Below are positions 54,640-64,000 of a DNA stretch of 64,000 nt, in pieces. The position numbers were made by a program, and so were the translations under genes. The notes below the pieces were generated by a model that was not told the origin of the DNA, ran no database searches, and was given only the letters and a program-made list of their open reading frames with translations. The stretch is from Thiorhodococcus mannitoliphagus (lineage in GTDB: Bacteria > Pseudomonadota > Gammaproteobacteria > Chromatiales > Chromatiaceae), in the NCBI RefSeq assembly GCF_010915725.1, contig NZ_JAAIJR010000001.1, forward strand, positions 1-64,000, in the 5' to 3' direction. Every line of letters starts with the position of its first letter. Within the stretch, counting starts at the first letter, position 1.

Positions 54640-56718
54640 TTGGACACACGCACTGACTTACTCATCGAGATCGGGACTGAAGAGCTTCCGCCCATCGCGC
54701 TCCCGACGCTCTCGAAGGCCTTCGGCGATGGCTTGCGATCACAGCTGGAGAGCAATGGCATTGCTTTCGATGCACTCGAAGGCTTCGCGGCACCGCGCAG
54801 ATTGGCGCTGCTCGTGCGCGGTATCGAGCGGCGGCAGCCAGATCAGGAGACGCTGCGACGTGGACCTGCGCTCAAAGCGGCCTTCGACGCGGACGGTCAA
54901 CCCACCAAGGCAGCGCTCGGCTTCGCGCGCTCCTGTGGTGTCGAGGTCGAGGCGCTTGGGCGCGAAGAGACAGACAAAGGCGTTTGGCTCACCCATCGCA
55001 GCATCACGCCTGGCAAGGAGACCACGACGCTCGCTCCGAGCATGGCCGAGGCTGCGCTGGAGGGTCTCCCTATTCCCAAACGCATGCGCTGGGGAGCCGG
55101 TTCGGAGGAGTTCGTGCGGCCGGTTCACTGGGTCTGCATGCTGCTTGGGACCGAGCGAGTGCCGGGCAAGGTGCTCGGTCTGGAGACGGTTGACCACAGT
55201 TTCGGACATCGCTTCCATCATCCGGATCCCATCCCGCTCGAGAATGCGCTGGACTATGCCGAGCGCCTGCGCACGACGGGTTTCGTGGAGCCCTCGTTCG
55301 AGGCGAGGCGCGCCTTGATCCAGAGCCAGGTCGAAACCCTGGCGGCAGAGCACAGCCTGAAGGCGCGCATGGACGAGACGCTGCTCGACGAGGTCACGGC
55401 CTTGGTCGAATGGCCGCAGGCGCTGCTGTGCAGTTTCGATGCGCGCTTCCTCGAGATTCCCTCCGAGGTGCTCATCGAGACCATGCAGAGCAACCAGAAG
55501 TACTTTCCCTTGGAAGACGCGCAAGGGTCGCTTCGCGCGGAGTTCATTGTGGTTGCGAACATCGTCAGCCGTGATCCAGCTCAGGTCAGATCAGGCAACG
55601 AGCGCGTCATCCGGCCGCGCTTCGAGGACGCTGCCTTCTTTTGGTCGCAAGACCTTAAGCAGCCGCTTGCCGACCTCGCGCTCCGGCTAGAAGGTGTTGT
55701 GTTCCAGGACAAGCTCGGAACCCTGGCGGAGAAGGGTCAGCGGGTGGGAGCCCTTGGTCGCGAGCTGGCGGATGTGCTCGGCACGGATGCGACACTGATC
55801 GAGCGCGCGGCCCATCTTGCTAAGTGCGATCTCGTCACCTCCATGGTGTTCGAGTTTCCCAGTCTGCAGGGGGTCATGGGGCGCTACTACGCCGAGCGTT
55901 CAAACGAAGACCCATGCGTCTGCGTCGCGATGGAAGAGCAGTATCGGCCGCGCTTCGCAGGTGACGATTTGCCTAAGAGCCCCTGTGGGTTGGCCCTGGC
56001 CATTGCTGATCGGCTCGACACATTGGTCGGCGTCTTTGGGATCGGCCTCAAACCGACCGGGACCAAGGATCCCTATGGCTTGAGACGGGCGTCCATTGCC
56101 GTGCTCCGACTGCTGATCGAGACTCCGCTGGACCTCGACCTCAAATCCCTGCTTGAACGGGCCGCGAGCGGATTCCCCGAGGGAGTGCTCGGCGACACTG
56201 TCGTTGAGAACGTCCTGGGCTACATGATGGATCGGTTGCGCGGATACTATGGCGATCAAGGCGTGTCGTTCGACAGCGTCGAGGCGGTGATCGAGACCGG
56301 TATCACGAATCCTTGGGATCTGGATCGTCGCGTGAAGGCAGTGGCGGAGTTCCGGCAGCTGCCAGCAGCGGAAAGCCTCGCCGCAGCCAACAAGCGGATC
56401 CGAAACATCTTGGTCAAAGCAGAGGTCGCGCCAGAGGGCGCGAACCGGGTCGAGGAGGCCTTGCTATCCGATCCAGCGGAGATTCAACTGGCATCTCGGA
56501 TCAAGACCCTGGCGTCGCAGATTGCGCCTCTTGTCGCCGAGCGTGACTATGTCGGCGTCTTGCGGACGCTGGCCGATCTTCGAGAGGACGTGGACCGGTT
56601 CTTCGAAGACGTCATGGTCATGGCCGAAGACGAGGCGGTACGGCGCAATCGCATCGGTTTGCTCCAATCGCTCTCGGCGCTCTTCCTACAGGTCGCTGAT
56701 ATTTCCAAGCTCCAGTGA
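54640..56718 (+). CDS. glyS: Glycyl-tRNA synthetase beta subunit
   Basis: This tRNA-binding subunit has 692 residues and starts DTRTDLLIEIGTEELPP. An HD-like central region (RAAHLAKCDLVTSMVFEFPSLQGVMG) and a C-terminal anticodon-binding domain (FFEDVMVMAEDEAVRRNRIGLL) are visible. The TTG at 54640 has AGGGGA six bases upstream; the longer frame overlaps glyQ and is not conserved. The TGA overlaps the GTG start of gmhB. Confidence 0.95.
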   Translation: MDTRTDLLIEIGTEELPPIALPTLSKAFGDGLRSQLESNGIAFDALEGFAAPRRLALLVRGIERRQPDQETLRRGPALKAAFDADGQPTKAALGFARSCGVEVEALGREETDKGVWLTHRSITPGKETTTLAPSMAEAALEGLPIPKRMRWGAGSEEFVRPVHWVCMLLGTERVPGKVLGLETVDHSFGHRFHHPDPIPLENALDYAERLRTTGFVEPSFEARRALIQSQVETLAAEHSLKARMDETLLDEVTALVEWPQALLCSFDARFLEIPSEVLIETMQSNQKYFPLEDAQGSLRAEFIVVANIVSRDPAQVRSGNERVIRPRFEDAAFFWSQDLKQPLADLALRLEGVVFQDKLGTLAEKGQRVGALGRELADVLGTDATLIERAAHLAKCDLVTSMVFEFPSLQGVMGRYYAERSNEDPCVCVAMEEQYRPRFAGDDLPKSPCGLALAIADRLDTLVGVFGIGLKPTGTKDPYGLRRASIAVLRLLIETPLDLDLKSLLERAASGFPEGVLGDTVVENVLGYMMDRLRGYYGDQGVSFDSVEAVIETGITNPWDLDRRVKAVAEFRQLPAAESLAAANKRIRNILVKAEVAPEGANRVEEALLSDPAEIQLASRIKTLASQIAPLVAERDYVGVLRTLADLREDVDRFFEDVMVMAEDEAVRRNRIGLLQSLSALFLQVADISKLQ

Positions 56719-57284
56719 AATCGGCCCCATCCTCAGCAGGACGCCTCGTGATCTTGGATCGGGATGGGGTCATCAATCAGGACTCTGACGCCTACATCAA
56801 GTCGGTGCAGGAATGGACTCCTATCCCAGGGAGCATTGAGGCCATCGTGCGGCTTTCGCACGCGGGGTATCGCATCGCGGTTGCCTCGAATCAGTCCGGA
56901 GTCGCCCGGGGCCTCTTCAAACTCACCGAACTCAATGCCATGCACCAGCACCTCAGGTCGCTGGTCTCGGCGCAAGGCGGTCAGATTGCGATGATCGCAT
57001 TCTGCCCTCATGGGCCGGAGGCGGGTTGTCGTTGCCGCAAGCCCGCTCCAGGCTTGCTCGAAGAGATCGCGGACCGCTTGGGTTGCTCTCTCGACGCCGT
57101 CCCTTTCATCGGCGACTCCATTACCGACGTCAGGGCTGCTCGGGCCGCCGGGGCTTCCCCTTGGCTGCTCAGAACGGGAAAGGGTGAGCGTACGCTCGCC
57201 AGCTCCACACCCGAGCTTGAGGACGTGCGCATCTACCCAGATCTCAGCGCAGCCGCTGACGCCCTTCTAAAGGATCAAGGATAG
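56715..57284 (+). CDS. gmhB: D-glycero-D-manno-heptose 1,7-bisphosphate 7-phosphatase
   Basis: This HAD-family phosphatase acts in ADP-heptose synthesis for lipopolysaccharide core. The 189 residues have the nucleophile motif LDRDGVIN (Asp15 and Asp17), SNQSGVARG, the zinc loop Cys97-x-His99 with Cys105-x-Cys107, and FIGDSITDVRAARAAG. The GTG start overlaps the glyS stop (GTGA). Confidence 0.94.
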   Translation: MKSAPSSAGRLVILDRDGVINQDSDAYIKSVQEWTPIPGSIEAIVRLSHAGYRIAVASNQSGVARGLFKLTELNAMHQHLRSLVSAQGGQIAMIAFCPHGPEAGCRCRKPAPGLLEEIADRLGCSLDAVPFIGDSITDVRAARAAGASPWLLRTGKGERTLASSTPELEDVRIYPDLSAAADALLKDQG

Positions 57285-57286
57285 CT

Positions 57287-58003
57287 ATGATCTTCTTCCG
57301 CTCGCTGCTCTACCAAATCGTCTTAGTCCTCTCCAGCCTCCTATTCTCGATCGCGATGCTGTGTGTGAGCATTCTGCCAGCCACCAAGCTCCTAGATCGG
57401 CTTGCCAAGTACTGGGGGCATACGAATCTCTGGGCACTCAAGATACTCTGCGGCCTGAGCTATCGCGTCACCGGGCTAGAGCATCTCCCCAAGGAGCCGG
57501 TCGTTGTTCTTGCCAAGCATCAGTCCGCGTGGGAGACCATCGCCTTTTGGGTGTTGCTCCCCGAGCACCAATCCTGGGTTCTGAAGCAAGAGCTGACACG
57601 AATCCCCTTCTTTGGCTGGGCGCTCACGCGCTGTCGTCCAATTGCGATCGATCGCTCCGCTGGCCGGCGCGAGATCACCAAGCTCATCCAGGAAGGCACC
57701 GAGCGTCTCAACGCTGGACGAAACGTCATCATCTTTCCGGAGGGAACGCGTGTGGCACCCGGAACACATCACGCTTATGGCGTCGGTGGAGCATTACTCG
57801 CCGAGCGAAGCGGCCGCCCAATCCTTCCGATCGCACACAATGCTGGCGTTTTTTGGGGGCGCCGCAGCTTGATGAAACGCCCCGGGATCATCGACGTCGT
57901 AATCGGCCCACTGATCGAGCCGGCCGGCCGCAAGGCGACGAAGATCAACGCCCTCGCCGAGGAATGGATCGAGAAGACGGTGGCGAAACTGCCGACCGAG
58001 TGA
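57287..58003 (+). CDS. plsC: 1-Acyl-sn-glycerol-3-phosphate acyltransferase
   Basis: This membrane enzyme acylates lysophosphatidic acid. The 238 residues have an N-terminal hydrophobic segment (VLVLSSLLFSIAMLCVSIL), the catalytic block KHQSAWET (His78 with Glu83 at the H-x4-D position, a variant common in this subgroup) and FPEGTRVAPG. It starts 2 bases after gmhB and ends the glyQ-plsC run, facing gyrB, the same order as near the Pseudomonas origin. Confidence 0.93.
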   Translation: MIFFRSLLYQIVLVLSSLLFSIAMLCVSILPATKLLDRLAKYWGHTNLWALKILCGLSYRVTGLEHLPKEPVVVLAKHQSAWETIAFWVLLPEHQSWVLKQELTRIPFFGWALTRCRPIAIDRSAGRREITKLIQEGTERLNAGRNVIIFPEGTRVAPGTHHAYGVGGALLAERSGRPILPIAHNAGVFWGRRSLMKRPGIIDVVIGPLIEPAGRKATKINALAEEWIEKTVAKLPTE

Positions 58004-58078
58004 TGAACGCACCGCCGGCGCTGCGACAGGTGCTGCAGGGATGGCGTTGGTCTTTCCGAGCGGGAATAGAATAAAGGT

Positions 58079-58105
58079 GGCCGGATCGCTGAGCGTGATC
58101 CGGCC
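58079..58105 (-). terminator. Terminator of gyrB
   Basis: GGCCGGATC and GATCCGGCC form a perfect 9-bp stem with a 9-base loop, just after the gyrB stop on the minus strand. The following minus-strand bases ACCTTTATTCT are T-rich. It may also block plsC transcripts from the other side. Confidence 0.75.
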
Positions 58106-58113
58106 GAATGGAT

Positions 58114-60525
<2,412 letters not shown>

Positions 60526-60757
60526 TTAAGAGACTGGTGAATGGAGCGTTGACGGGGAGCCGTCGGGAAGGCTCAACGGCGATTGGCACAGGCGGCGCCA
60601 CTTTGGCCGGATGGGCGAAGGAGTCAGCCTCGAGCGGTCGACGGGCAGATGAATCTAGACCGCGCCATTATACGCGAAGTCCTGAGCGCCCGCCTAAATG
60701 ATTGAATCGCCAGATATTCAAAGAAAGAAGGTCACTGGGAGGCGAGGTGATTAACGG

Positions 60758-61867
60758 CTAAGAGATCGGGCGAACCTGTCCATGTTCCACGTGGAACATG
60801 GCAACATCTCGGTCCGAGGCAAGGAAGACGCTTTCCGGCCGGCAACTCACCCGGGTCGCGATGATTTGGCTTCGTGAGGCGCAGCCGAGTTCCCACAGCC
60901 GTCTCACCGTCGTTTCGTCGAGTTCCGATTCTAGATCGTCTAAGAGGAAGATCGCCGGCTCCTTTCCCCTCGCGAGATGGACCCGTTCGGCGGCCAGCTG
61001 CAAGAGCGTAACCGCGACCTTGGTCTGCCCCCGCGAAAGGGACTGTCGACGACCATCCTGCGTCACGCCGAAATCGGCCCGGCCCGGCCCGGCCAGTGAG
61101 AATCCTCGCTGCAATTCTCGCTCGCCACACTTCTTCAGTGTCTCTTCTATGCTTTCCGTCTCTGGCCAGCCCCTGTCATAACGCAGTTCGCAGGCTTCAA
61201 GGAAGGAGAATCCCTGGGCCAGCTCCCGAAACATCGCGTTCCAATCAGTCACAAAGGAGGCGCGAAAGGCGTGCATGGCGTTAGAAACAGAGACGAAGGG
61301 CGCATTCCAAAGCGCAACGCCCGCTCCCCCAATGCGAAGAGCTGCGTTCCTCTGCGCCAAGACGCGACGAAACTGAGCATGGACCCTTGCGAACCGAGGT
61401 TCCACGTGGAACACACCCAGATCTAGAAATCGTCTCCGAAGCTCTGGCTCACCGTCCAAGAGACTTTGCGGGTTCTCGCTCACCAGTTTCACCCGCAGTG
61501 GCATCTCAGCCGCTCCGTCATCCAACCAGCTCGGAGGATCTGCCAGTCGATGCACCCCTGCCCCATCCCGCGCGACTTCGATCCGCCCTCTCCCCCGCTC
61601 AAGGGTCTCCACCTCGGCGCACACCTCCAAGCGTTCCGACCCACGGGCGCAGAGCGGCCCCGTCTTCACGCTTCGGAACGTCCTCCCCCGAGCGAGAAGG
61701 TAGACCGCCTCTAGGAAGGTGGTTTTCCCTGCTCCATTTCCTCCGCTGAGCAGAATAACCGGGGCCTCCGTCTCAACCGTCACCCGTAGGAGGTTCCGCA
61801 GCGAGTTGATCTTCAGGCTCCGAAGACCACCGATCGTCTGAGTCCCCTCCTCGCGCTCCGTCACCAT
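60758..61867 (-). CDS. recF: DNA replication and repair protein RecF
   Basis: This SMC-like ATPase helps load RecA at gaps. The 369 residues have Walker A GGNGAGKTTFLEA (42-54), LRRRFLDLGVFHVEPRF, the ABC-type signature QSLSRGQTKVAV and Walker B IFLLDDLESELD. The start is uncertain: TTG 61879, ATG 61867 and GTG 61864 lie close to a GGGAGGG. The coding sequence contains two parS-like palindromes, at the codons for VFHVEP and MFHVEH. It follows dnaN almost without spacing. Confidence 0.93.
   Translation of the reverse strand: MVTEREEGTQTIGGLRSLKINSLRNLLRVTVETEAPVILLSGGNGAGKTTFLEAVYLLARGRTFRSVKTGPLCARGSERLEVCAEVETLERGRGRIEVARDGAGVHRLADPPSWLDDGAAEMPLRVKLVSENPQSLLDGEPELRRRFLDLGVFHVEPRFARVHAQFRRVLAQRNAALRIGGAGVALWNAPFVSVSNAMHAFRASFVTDWNAMFRELAQGFSFLEACELRYDRGWPETESIEETLKKCGERELQRGFSLAGPGRADFGVTQDGRRQSLSRGQTKVAVTLLQLAAERVHLARGKEPAIFLLDDLESELDETTVRRLWELGCASRSQIIATRVSCRPESVFLASDRDVAMFHVEHGQVRPIS
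60783..60798. other. parS-type centromere site 1 (inside recF)
   Basis: TGTTCCACGTGGAACA is a perfect 16-bp palindrome, and with flanks CA and TG it extends to 20 bp. It matches the chromosomal parS of Pseudomonas and relatives, the loading site of ParB. It lies in the last 40 bases of recF and encodes FHVEH. Confidence 0.85.
61398..61413. other. parS-type centromere site 2 (inside recF)
   Basis: GGTTCCACGTGGAACA differs from the perfect parS by one outer base; read on the minus strand it is TGTTCCACGTGGAACC, a known functional parS variant. It is 615 bases from site 1 and encodes VFHVEP of RecF. Confidence 0.8.
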
Positions 61868-61880
61868 CCCTCCCAGCAAG

Positions 61881-62981
61881 CTAGAGCCGCATTGGCATCA
61901 CAACGAAGGTCTCATCCTCCGACCCCTCGCCTTTCCAGATCGAACTCTTGTTGTCGACCTGGAATCGAATCTCGACCTTCTCCGCGTCCACCGCCCCGAG
62001 CACATCCATCATGTACGCTACATTGAAGGCGACAGAAACCGGCTCCCCGTCATAGTCGATCTCAATCTCTTCCTCGGCCTCTTCCTGCTCCGGATTGTGT
62101 GCCAACAGCTTCAGTATTCCCTTCCCGAAGCTCAGCCTGACGCCCCGATACTTTTCGTTCGAGAGAATGGCTGCCCGCGATAGGCTGCGCCGCAGCGCGT
62201 CCTTATCCAGGATCGCAACCTCCCCCAAGTCACGCGGTATGACCTGCTCGTAATCCGGGTAGCGTCCGTCGACCAGCTTAGACGTCATGGCCGTCTGACC
62301 CAGCAGGATGCGGAGGCTCTTCTCCCCGACACTCAATCGCACGCTGTCCTCCGACACGTTCAACTGACGCTTAAGCTCCATCACCGTCTTAGTCGGAATG
62401 ATGACCTGCCTCGGCTCGTCGATCGCAAGATCCATTGACACCACGAACTTAGCCAGCCGATGCCCATCCGTGGCAACTGCGGTCAGAAGCGAACTCCTCA
62501 GCTCCATGAAGAGTCCGTTCAGGTAGTAGCGCACATCTTGTTGGGCCATGGCGAAGGAGCATTTCTCCAGCATGCGCTTAAGGCGAGTCTCTTCGACGTC
62601 GAACTCGAAACCTCCTTCCTCCAACCCCATCGCCGGAAATCCGGCCGCCGCCAGATACCCCAGTGAAAACCGTCCCCGACCCGCCGTGACCACACATCGC
62701 TCGTCCTTCAGGCGCATCCTAACGTCCGTCCCTTCCGCAAGATTGCGACAAATGTCGACAAGCTTCCTGGCCGGAACCGTGGTCTCGCCTTCCTCCTTCA
62801 CATTCGCCCCAAACTCGGTCCTGACCTCCACCTCCAAGTCGCTGCCGGTCAGGGTGACGGTTTCACCCTGCGCGACAACCAACAGGTTTCCGAGGATCGG
62901 CAGGGTTTGCCGTCGTTCCACGACCCCGATCACTTTGCTCAGTGCGGGCAGAAAGACTTCGCGGTTCGCGACGAAATCCAT
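61881..62981 (-). CDS. dnaN: DNA polymerase III beta sliding clamp
   Basis: This ring-shaped processivity clamp has 366 residues in three repeated clamp domains. It starts MDFVANREVFLPALSKV and ends with the clamp hydrophobic-pocket region and FVVMPMRL. Three in-frame ATGs (62993, 62987, 62981) are present; 62981 is chosen because GGAG lies six bases ahead and the length then equals E. coli DnaN. It is between dnaA and recF. Confidence 0.97.
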   Translation of the reverse strand: MDFVANREVFLPALSKVIGVVERRQTLPILGNLLVVAQGETVTLTGSDLEVEVRTEFGANVKEEGETTVPARKLVDICRNLAEGTDVRMRLKDERCVVTAGRGRFSLGYLAAAGFPAMGLEEGGFEFDVEETRLKRMLEKCSFAMAQQDVRYYLNGLFMELRSSLLTAVATDGHRLAKFVVSMDLAIDEPRQVIIPTKTVMELKRQLNVSEDSVRLSVGEKSLRILLGQTAMTSKLVDGRYPDYEQVIPRDLGEVAILDKDALRRSLSRAAILSNEKYRGVRLSFGKGILKLLAHNPEQEEAEEEIEIDYDGEPVSVAFNVAYMMDVLGAVDAEKVEIRFQVDNKSSIWKGEGSEDETFVVMPMRL

Positions 62982-63032
62982 GGACATCTCCATAACTAAG
63001 AAGAGAAATATAAAGATTGTAATGATAAGGCA

Positions 63033-63041
63033 TGTGGAAAA
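63033..63041 (-). promoter_or_regulatory. DnaA-box-like site 1
   Basis: TGTGGAAAA, read as TTTTCCACA on the minus strand, fits TTWTNCACA fully. It lies about 50 bases before dnaN, beside an AT-rich stretch (62994-63030). Confidence 0.6.
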
Positions 63042-63117
63042 CCGCCAAAATCAGCCAAACTTCTTTCAAAACAGCCCGCTAGCCCTTCACAAACCACTGG
63101 GCATCTGTTGCGGAAGC

Positions 63118-63126
63118 TGTGGATAA
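63118..63126 (-). promoter_or_regulatory. DnaA box (perfect)
   Basis: TGTGGATAA, read as TTATCCACA on the minus strand, is the perfect high-affinity DnaA box. It lies in the dnaA-dnaN spacer, 48 bases after the dnaA stop. Confidence 0.75.
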
Positions 63127-63163
63127 CATAACACCCCTGTCGCTACCCAGATCCACGCACAAG

Positions 63164-63172
63164 TTGTCCACA
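63164..63172 (+). promoter_or_regulatory. DnaA-box-like site 3
   Basis: TTGTCCACA differs from TTWTNCACA at one position and abuts the dnaA stop codon. Its orientation is opposite to the two other boxes. Confidence 0.5.
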
Positions 63173-63173
63173 G

Positions 63174-64000
63174 CTAAGAACTCAGTGTTCTCAACAGGTT
63201 CTTATAGTCCTCCTCGACCCCGGCATCACTTTCACGCAGACTCTTGACCTTGCGCGTCGCGTGCAGGACGGTTGTATGGTCCCGCCCGCCAAAGGCTTTG
63301 CCGATCTCAGGCAAGCTGTGCTTGGTGAGTTCCTTGGCCAGTGCCATCGCGATCTGGCGCGGCCGCGCGAGCGAACGGCTGCGTTTCGCCGACAGCATGT
63401 CGGACGTCCGCAGCTTGAAGTACTCGGCAACCGTCTTCTGAATATTCTCAATGGTGACCTGTTTGTCTTGGGCCGCCAGCACATCTCGCAGCGCGTGCTT
63501 TGCGAACTCCATCGTGATCGGCTTGCCCGTGAACTCGGCATTCGCGACCAGTCGCCGAAGCGCGCCTTCCAATTCGCGGATATTGGAGCGGATCCTTCGG
63601 CCCACGAAGAAGGCAACGTCCTCCGGGAGTTCGACGCCAAGCTGACTCGCCTTGCAATGCAGAATCGCTACGCTGGTCTCCAAATCAGGTGGATCGATGG
63701 AGACCGTTAGCCCCCAGCCGAATCTGGACCTGAGTCGCTCTTCCAGTCCGACCACTTCTTTTGGGAAGCGGTCGCTCGATAGAACGATCTGCTGACGTGA
63801 CTCGAAGAGCGCGTTGAAGGTGTGGAAGAACTCTTCCTGCGAGCGCTCCTTACCGGCGAAGAACTGCACATCGTCGATCAGCAAGGCATTAACCGAGCGG
63901 TATCTTTTCTTGAACTCCTCAATGCGATTGTGCTGCAGCGCCTTGATCATTTCGGCGACGAAACGCTCGGAGTGCAGGTAGACGACTCGGGCCGAGGGAT
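63174..64000 (-). CDS. dnaA: Chromosomal replication initiator DnaA (C-terminal part, cut by the window end)
   Basis: About 275 residues are visible, from [18 protein letters not shown] to the stop; the N-terminus and Walker A lie beyond 64000. The AAA+ part has Walker [13 protein letters not shown], sensor 1 [11 protein letters not shown], the Arg-finger region LRSRFGWGL, and sensor 2 in [16 protein letters not shown]. Domain IV carries the DNA-binding signature [15 protein letters not shown]. The internal ATG at 63950 is not a start. Confidence 0.97.
   Translation of the reverse strand, partial: PSARVVYLHSERFVAEMIKALQHNRIEEFKKRYRSVNALLIDDVQFFAGKERSQEEFFHTFNALFESRQQIVLSSDRFPKEVVGLEERLRSRFGWGLTVSIDPPDLETSVAILHCKASQLGVELPEDVAFFVGRRIRSNIRELEGALRRLVANAEFTGKPITMEFAKHALRDVLAAQDKQVTIENIQKTVAEYFKLRTSDMLSAKRSRSLARPRQIAMALAKELTKHSLPEIGKAFGGRDHTTVLHATRKVKSLRESDAGVEEDYKNLLRTLSS

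Overview
The window is chromosomal DNA of a high-GC gammaproteobacterium. The most likely group is the purple sulfur bacteria (Chromatiaceae/Chromatiales). This rests on the order glnA - DUF4124 protein - ntrB - ntrC, a pilMNOPQ-aroK-aroB-gltBD block, an origin block glyQ-glyS-gmhB-plsC facing gyrB-recF-dnaN-dnaA, and protein sequences that read like that group. A glycine-betaine type ABC transporter fits a marine or salt-exposed habitat. Genus and species cannot be fixed from the sequence alone.

Layout from left to right. Positions 1-979 hold the broken 5' part of an insertion-sequence gene on the minus strand: a DUF4338 (DruA-like) domain joined to an ISAs1-type transposase, with one frameshift, cut by the window edge. 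Next come rpmE and a plus-strand C4-carbon cluster: maeB (malic enzyme), mdh (malate dehydrogenase) and gltA (citrate synthase). gltA overlaps tail-to-tail with an uncharacterised minus-strand gene. pilMNOPQ (type IV pilus assembly), aroK-aroB (shikimate pathway) and gltBD (glutamate synthase) follow on the plus strand. A sigma-54 type promoter lies in front of gltB.

From 20.3 to 42.7 kb nearly everything is on the minus strand. Read in transcription order this is: envC; proV-proW-proX with a translationally coupled porin; ctpA; a DJ-1/PfpI protein; a polyprenyl-phosphate sugar-1-phosphate transferase; a CapD/WbpM-type nucleotide-sugar dehydratase; then a type II secretion operon gspE-F-G-H-I-J-K-L-M-C-D. 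That operon ends in a lipoprotein secretin. No prepilin peptidase is present in the window.

At 42.9-45.5 kb (plus strand) an ArsR-family repressor, carrying the cysteine pair spacing of persulfide sensors, precedes a membrane rhodanese (yibN), secB and gpsA. trmL faces gpsA. After a small 74-residue orphan gene, 46.5-53.4 kb on the minus strand carries a cation-efflux gene, glnA, a DUF4124 protein, ntrB, ntrC and a small conserved gene. glnA, ntrBC and gltBD together form the ammonia-assimilation circuit, and sigma-54-like sites are visible near both glnA and gltB.

The right end (53.7-64.0 kb) is origin-proximal. glyQ-glyS-gmhB-plsC run rightwards and gyrB-recF-dnaN-dnaA run leftwards, with dnaA cut by the window end. 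Two parS-type palindromes lie inside the recF coding sequence, and DnaA-box-like sequences sit between dnaN and dnaA. I found no rRNA, tRNA or CRISPR array. No wholly new multi-gene system is evident. The most interesting items are the parS sites inside recF, the sigma-54/Ntr signals, the putative persulfide-sensing pair, the porin coupled to the betaine transporter, the lipid-anchored secretin and the DruA-transposase fusion.
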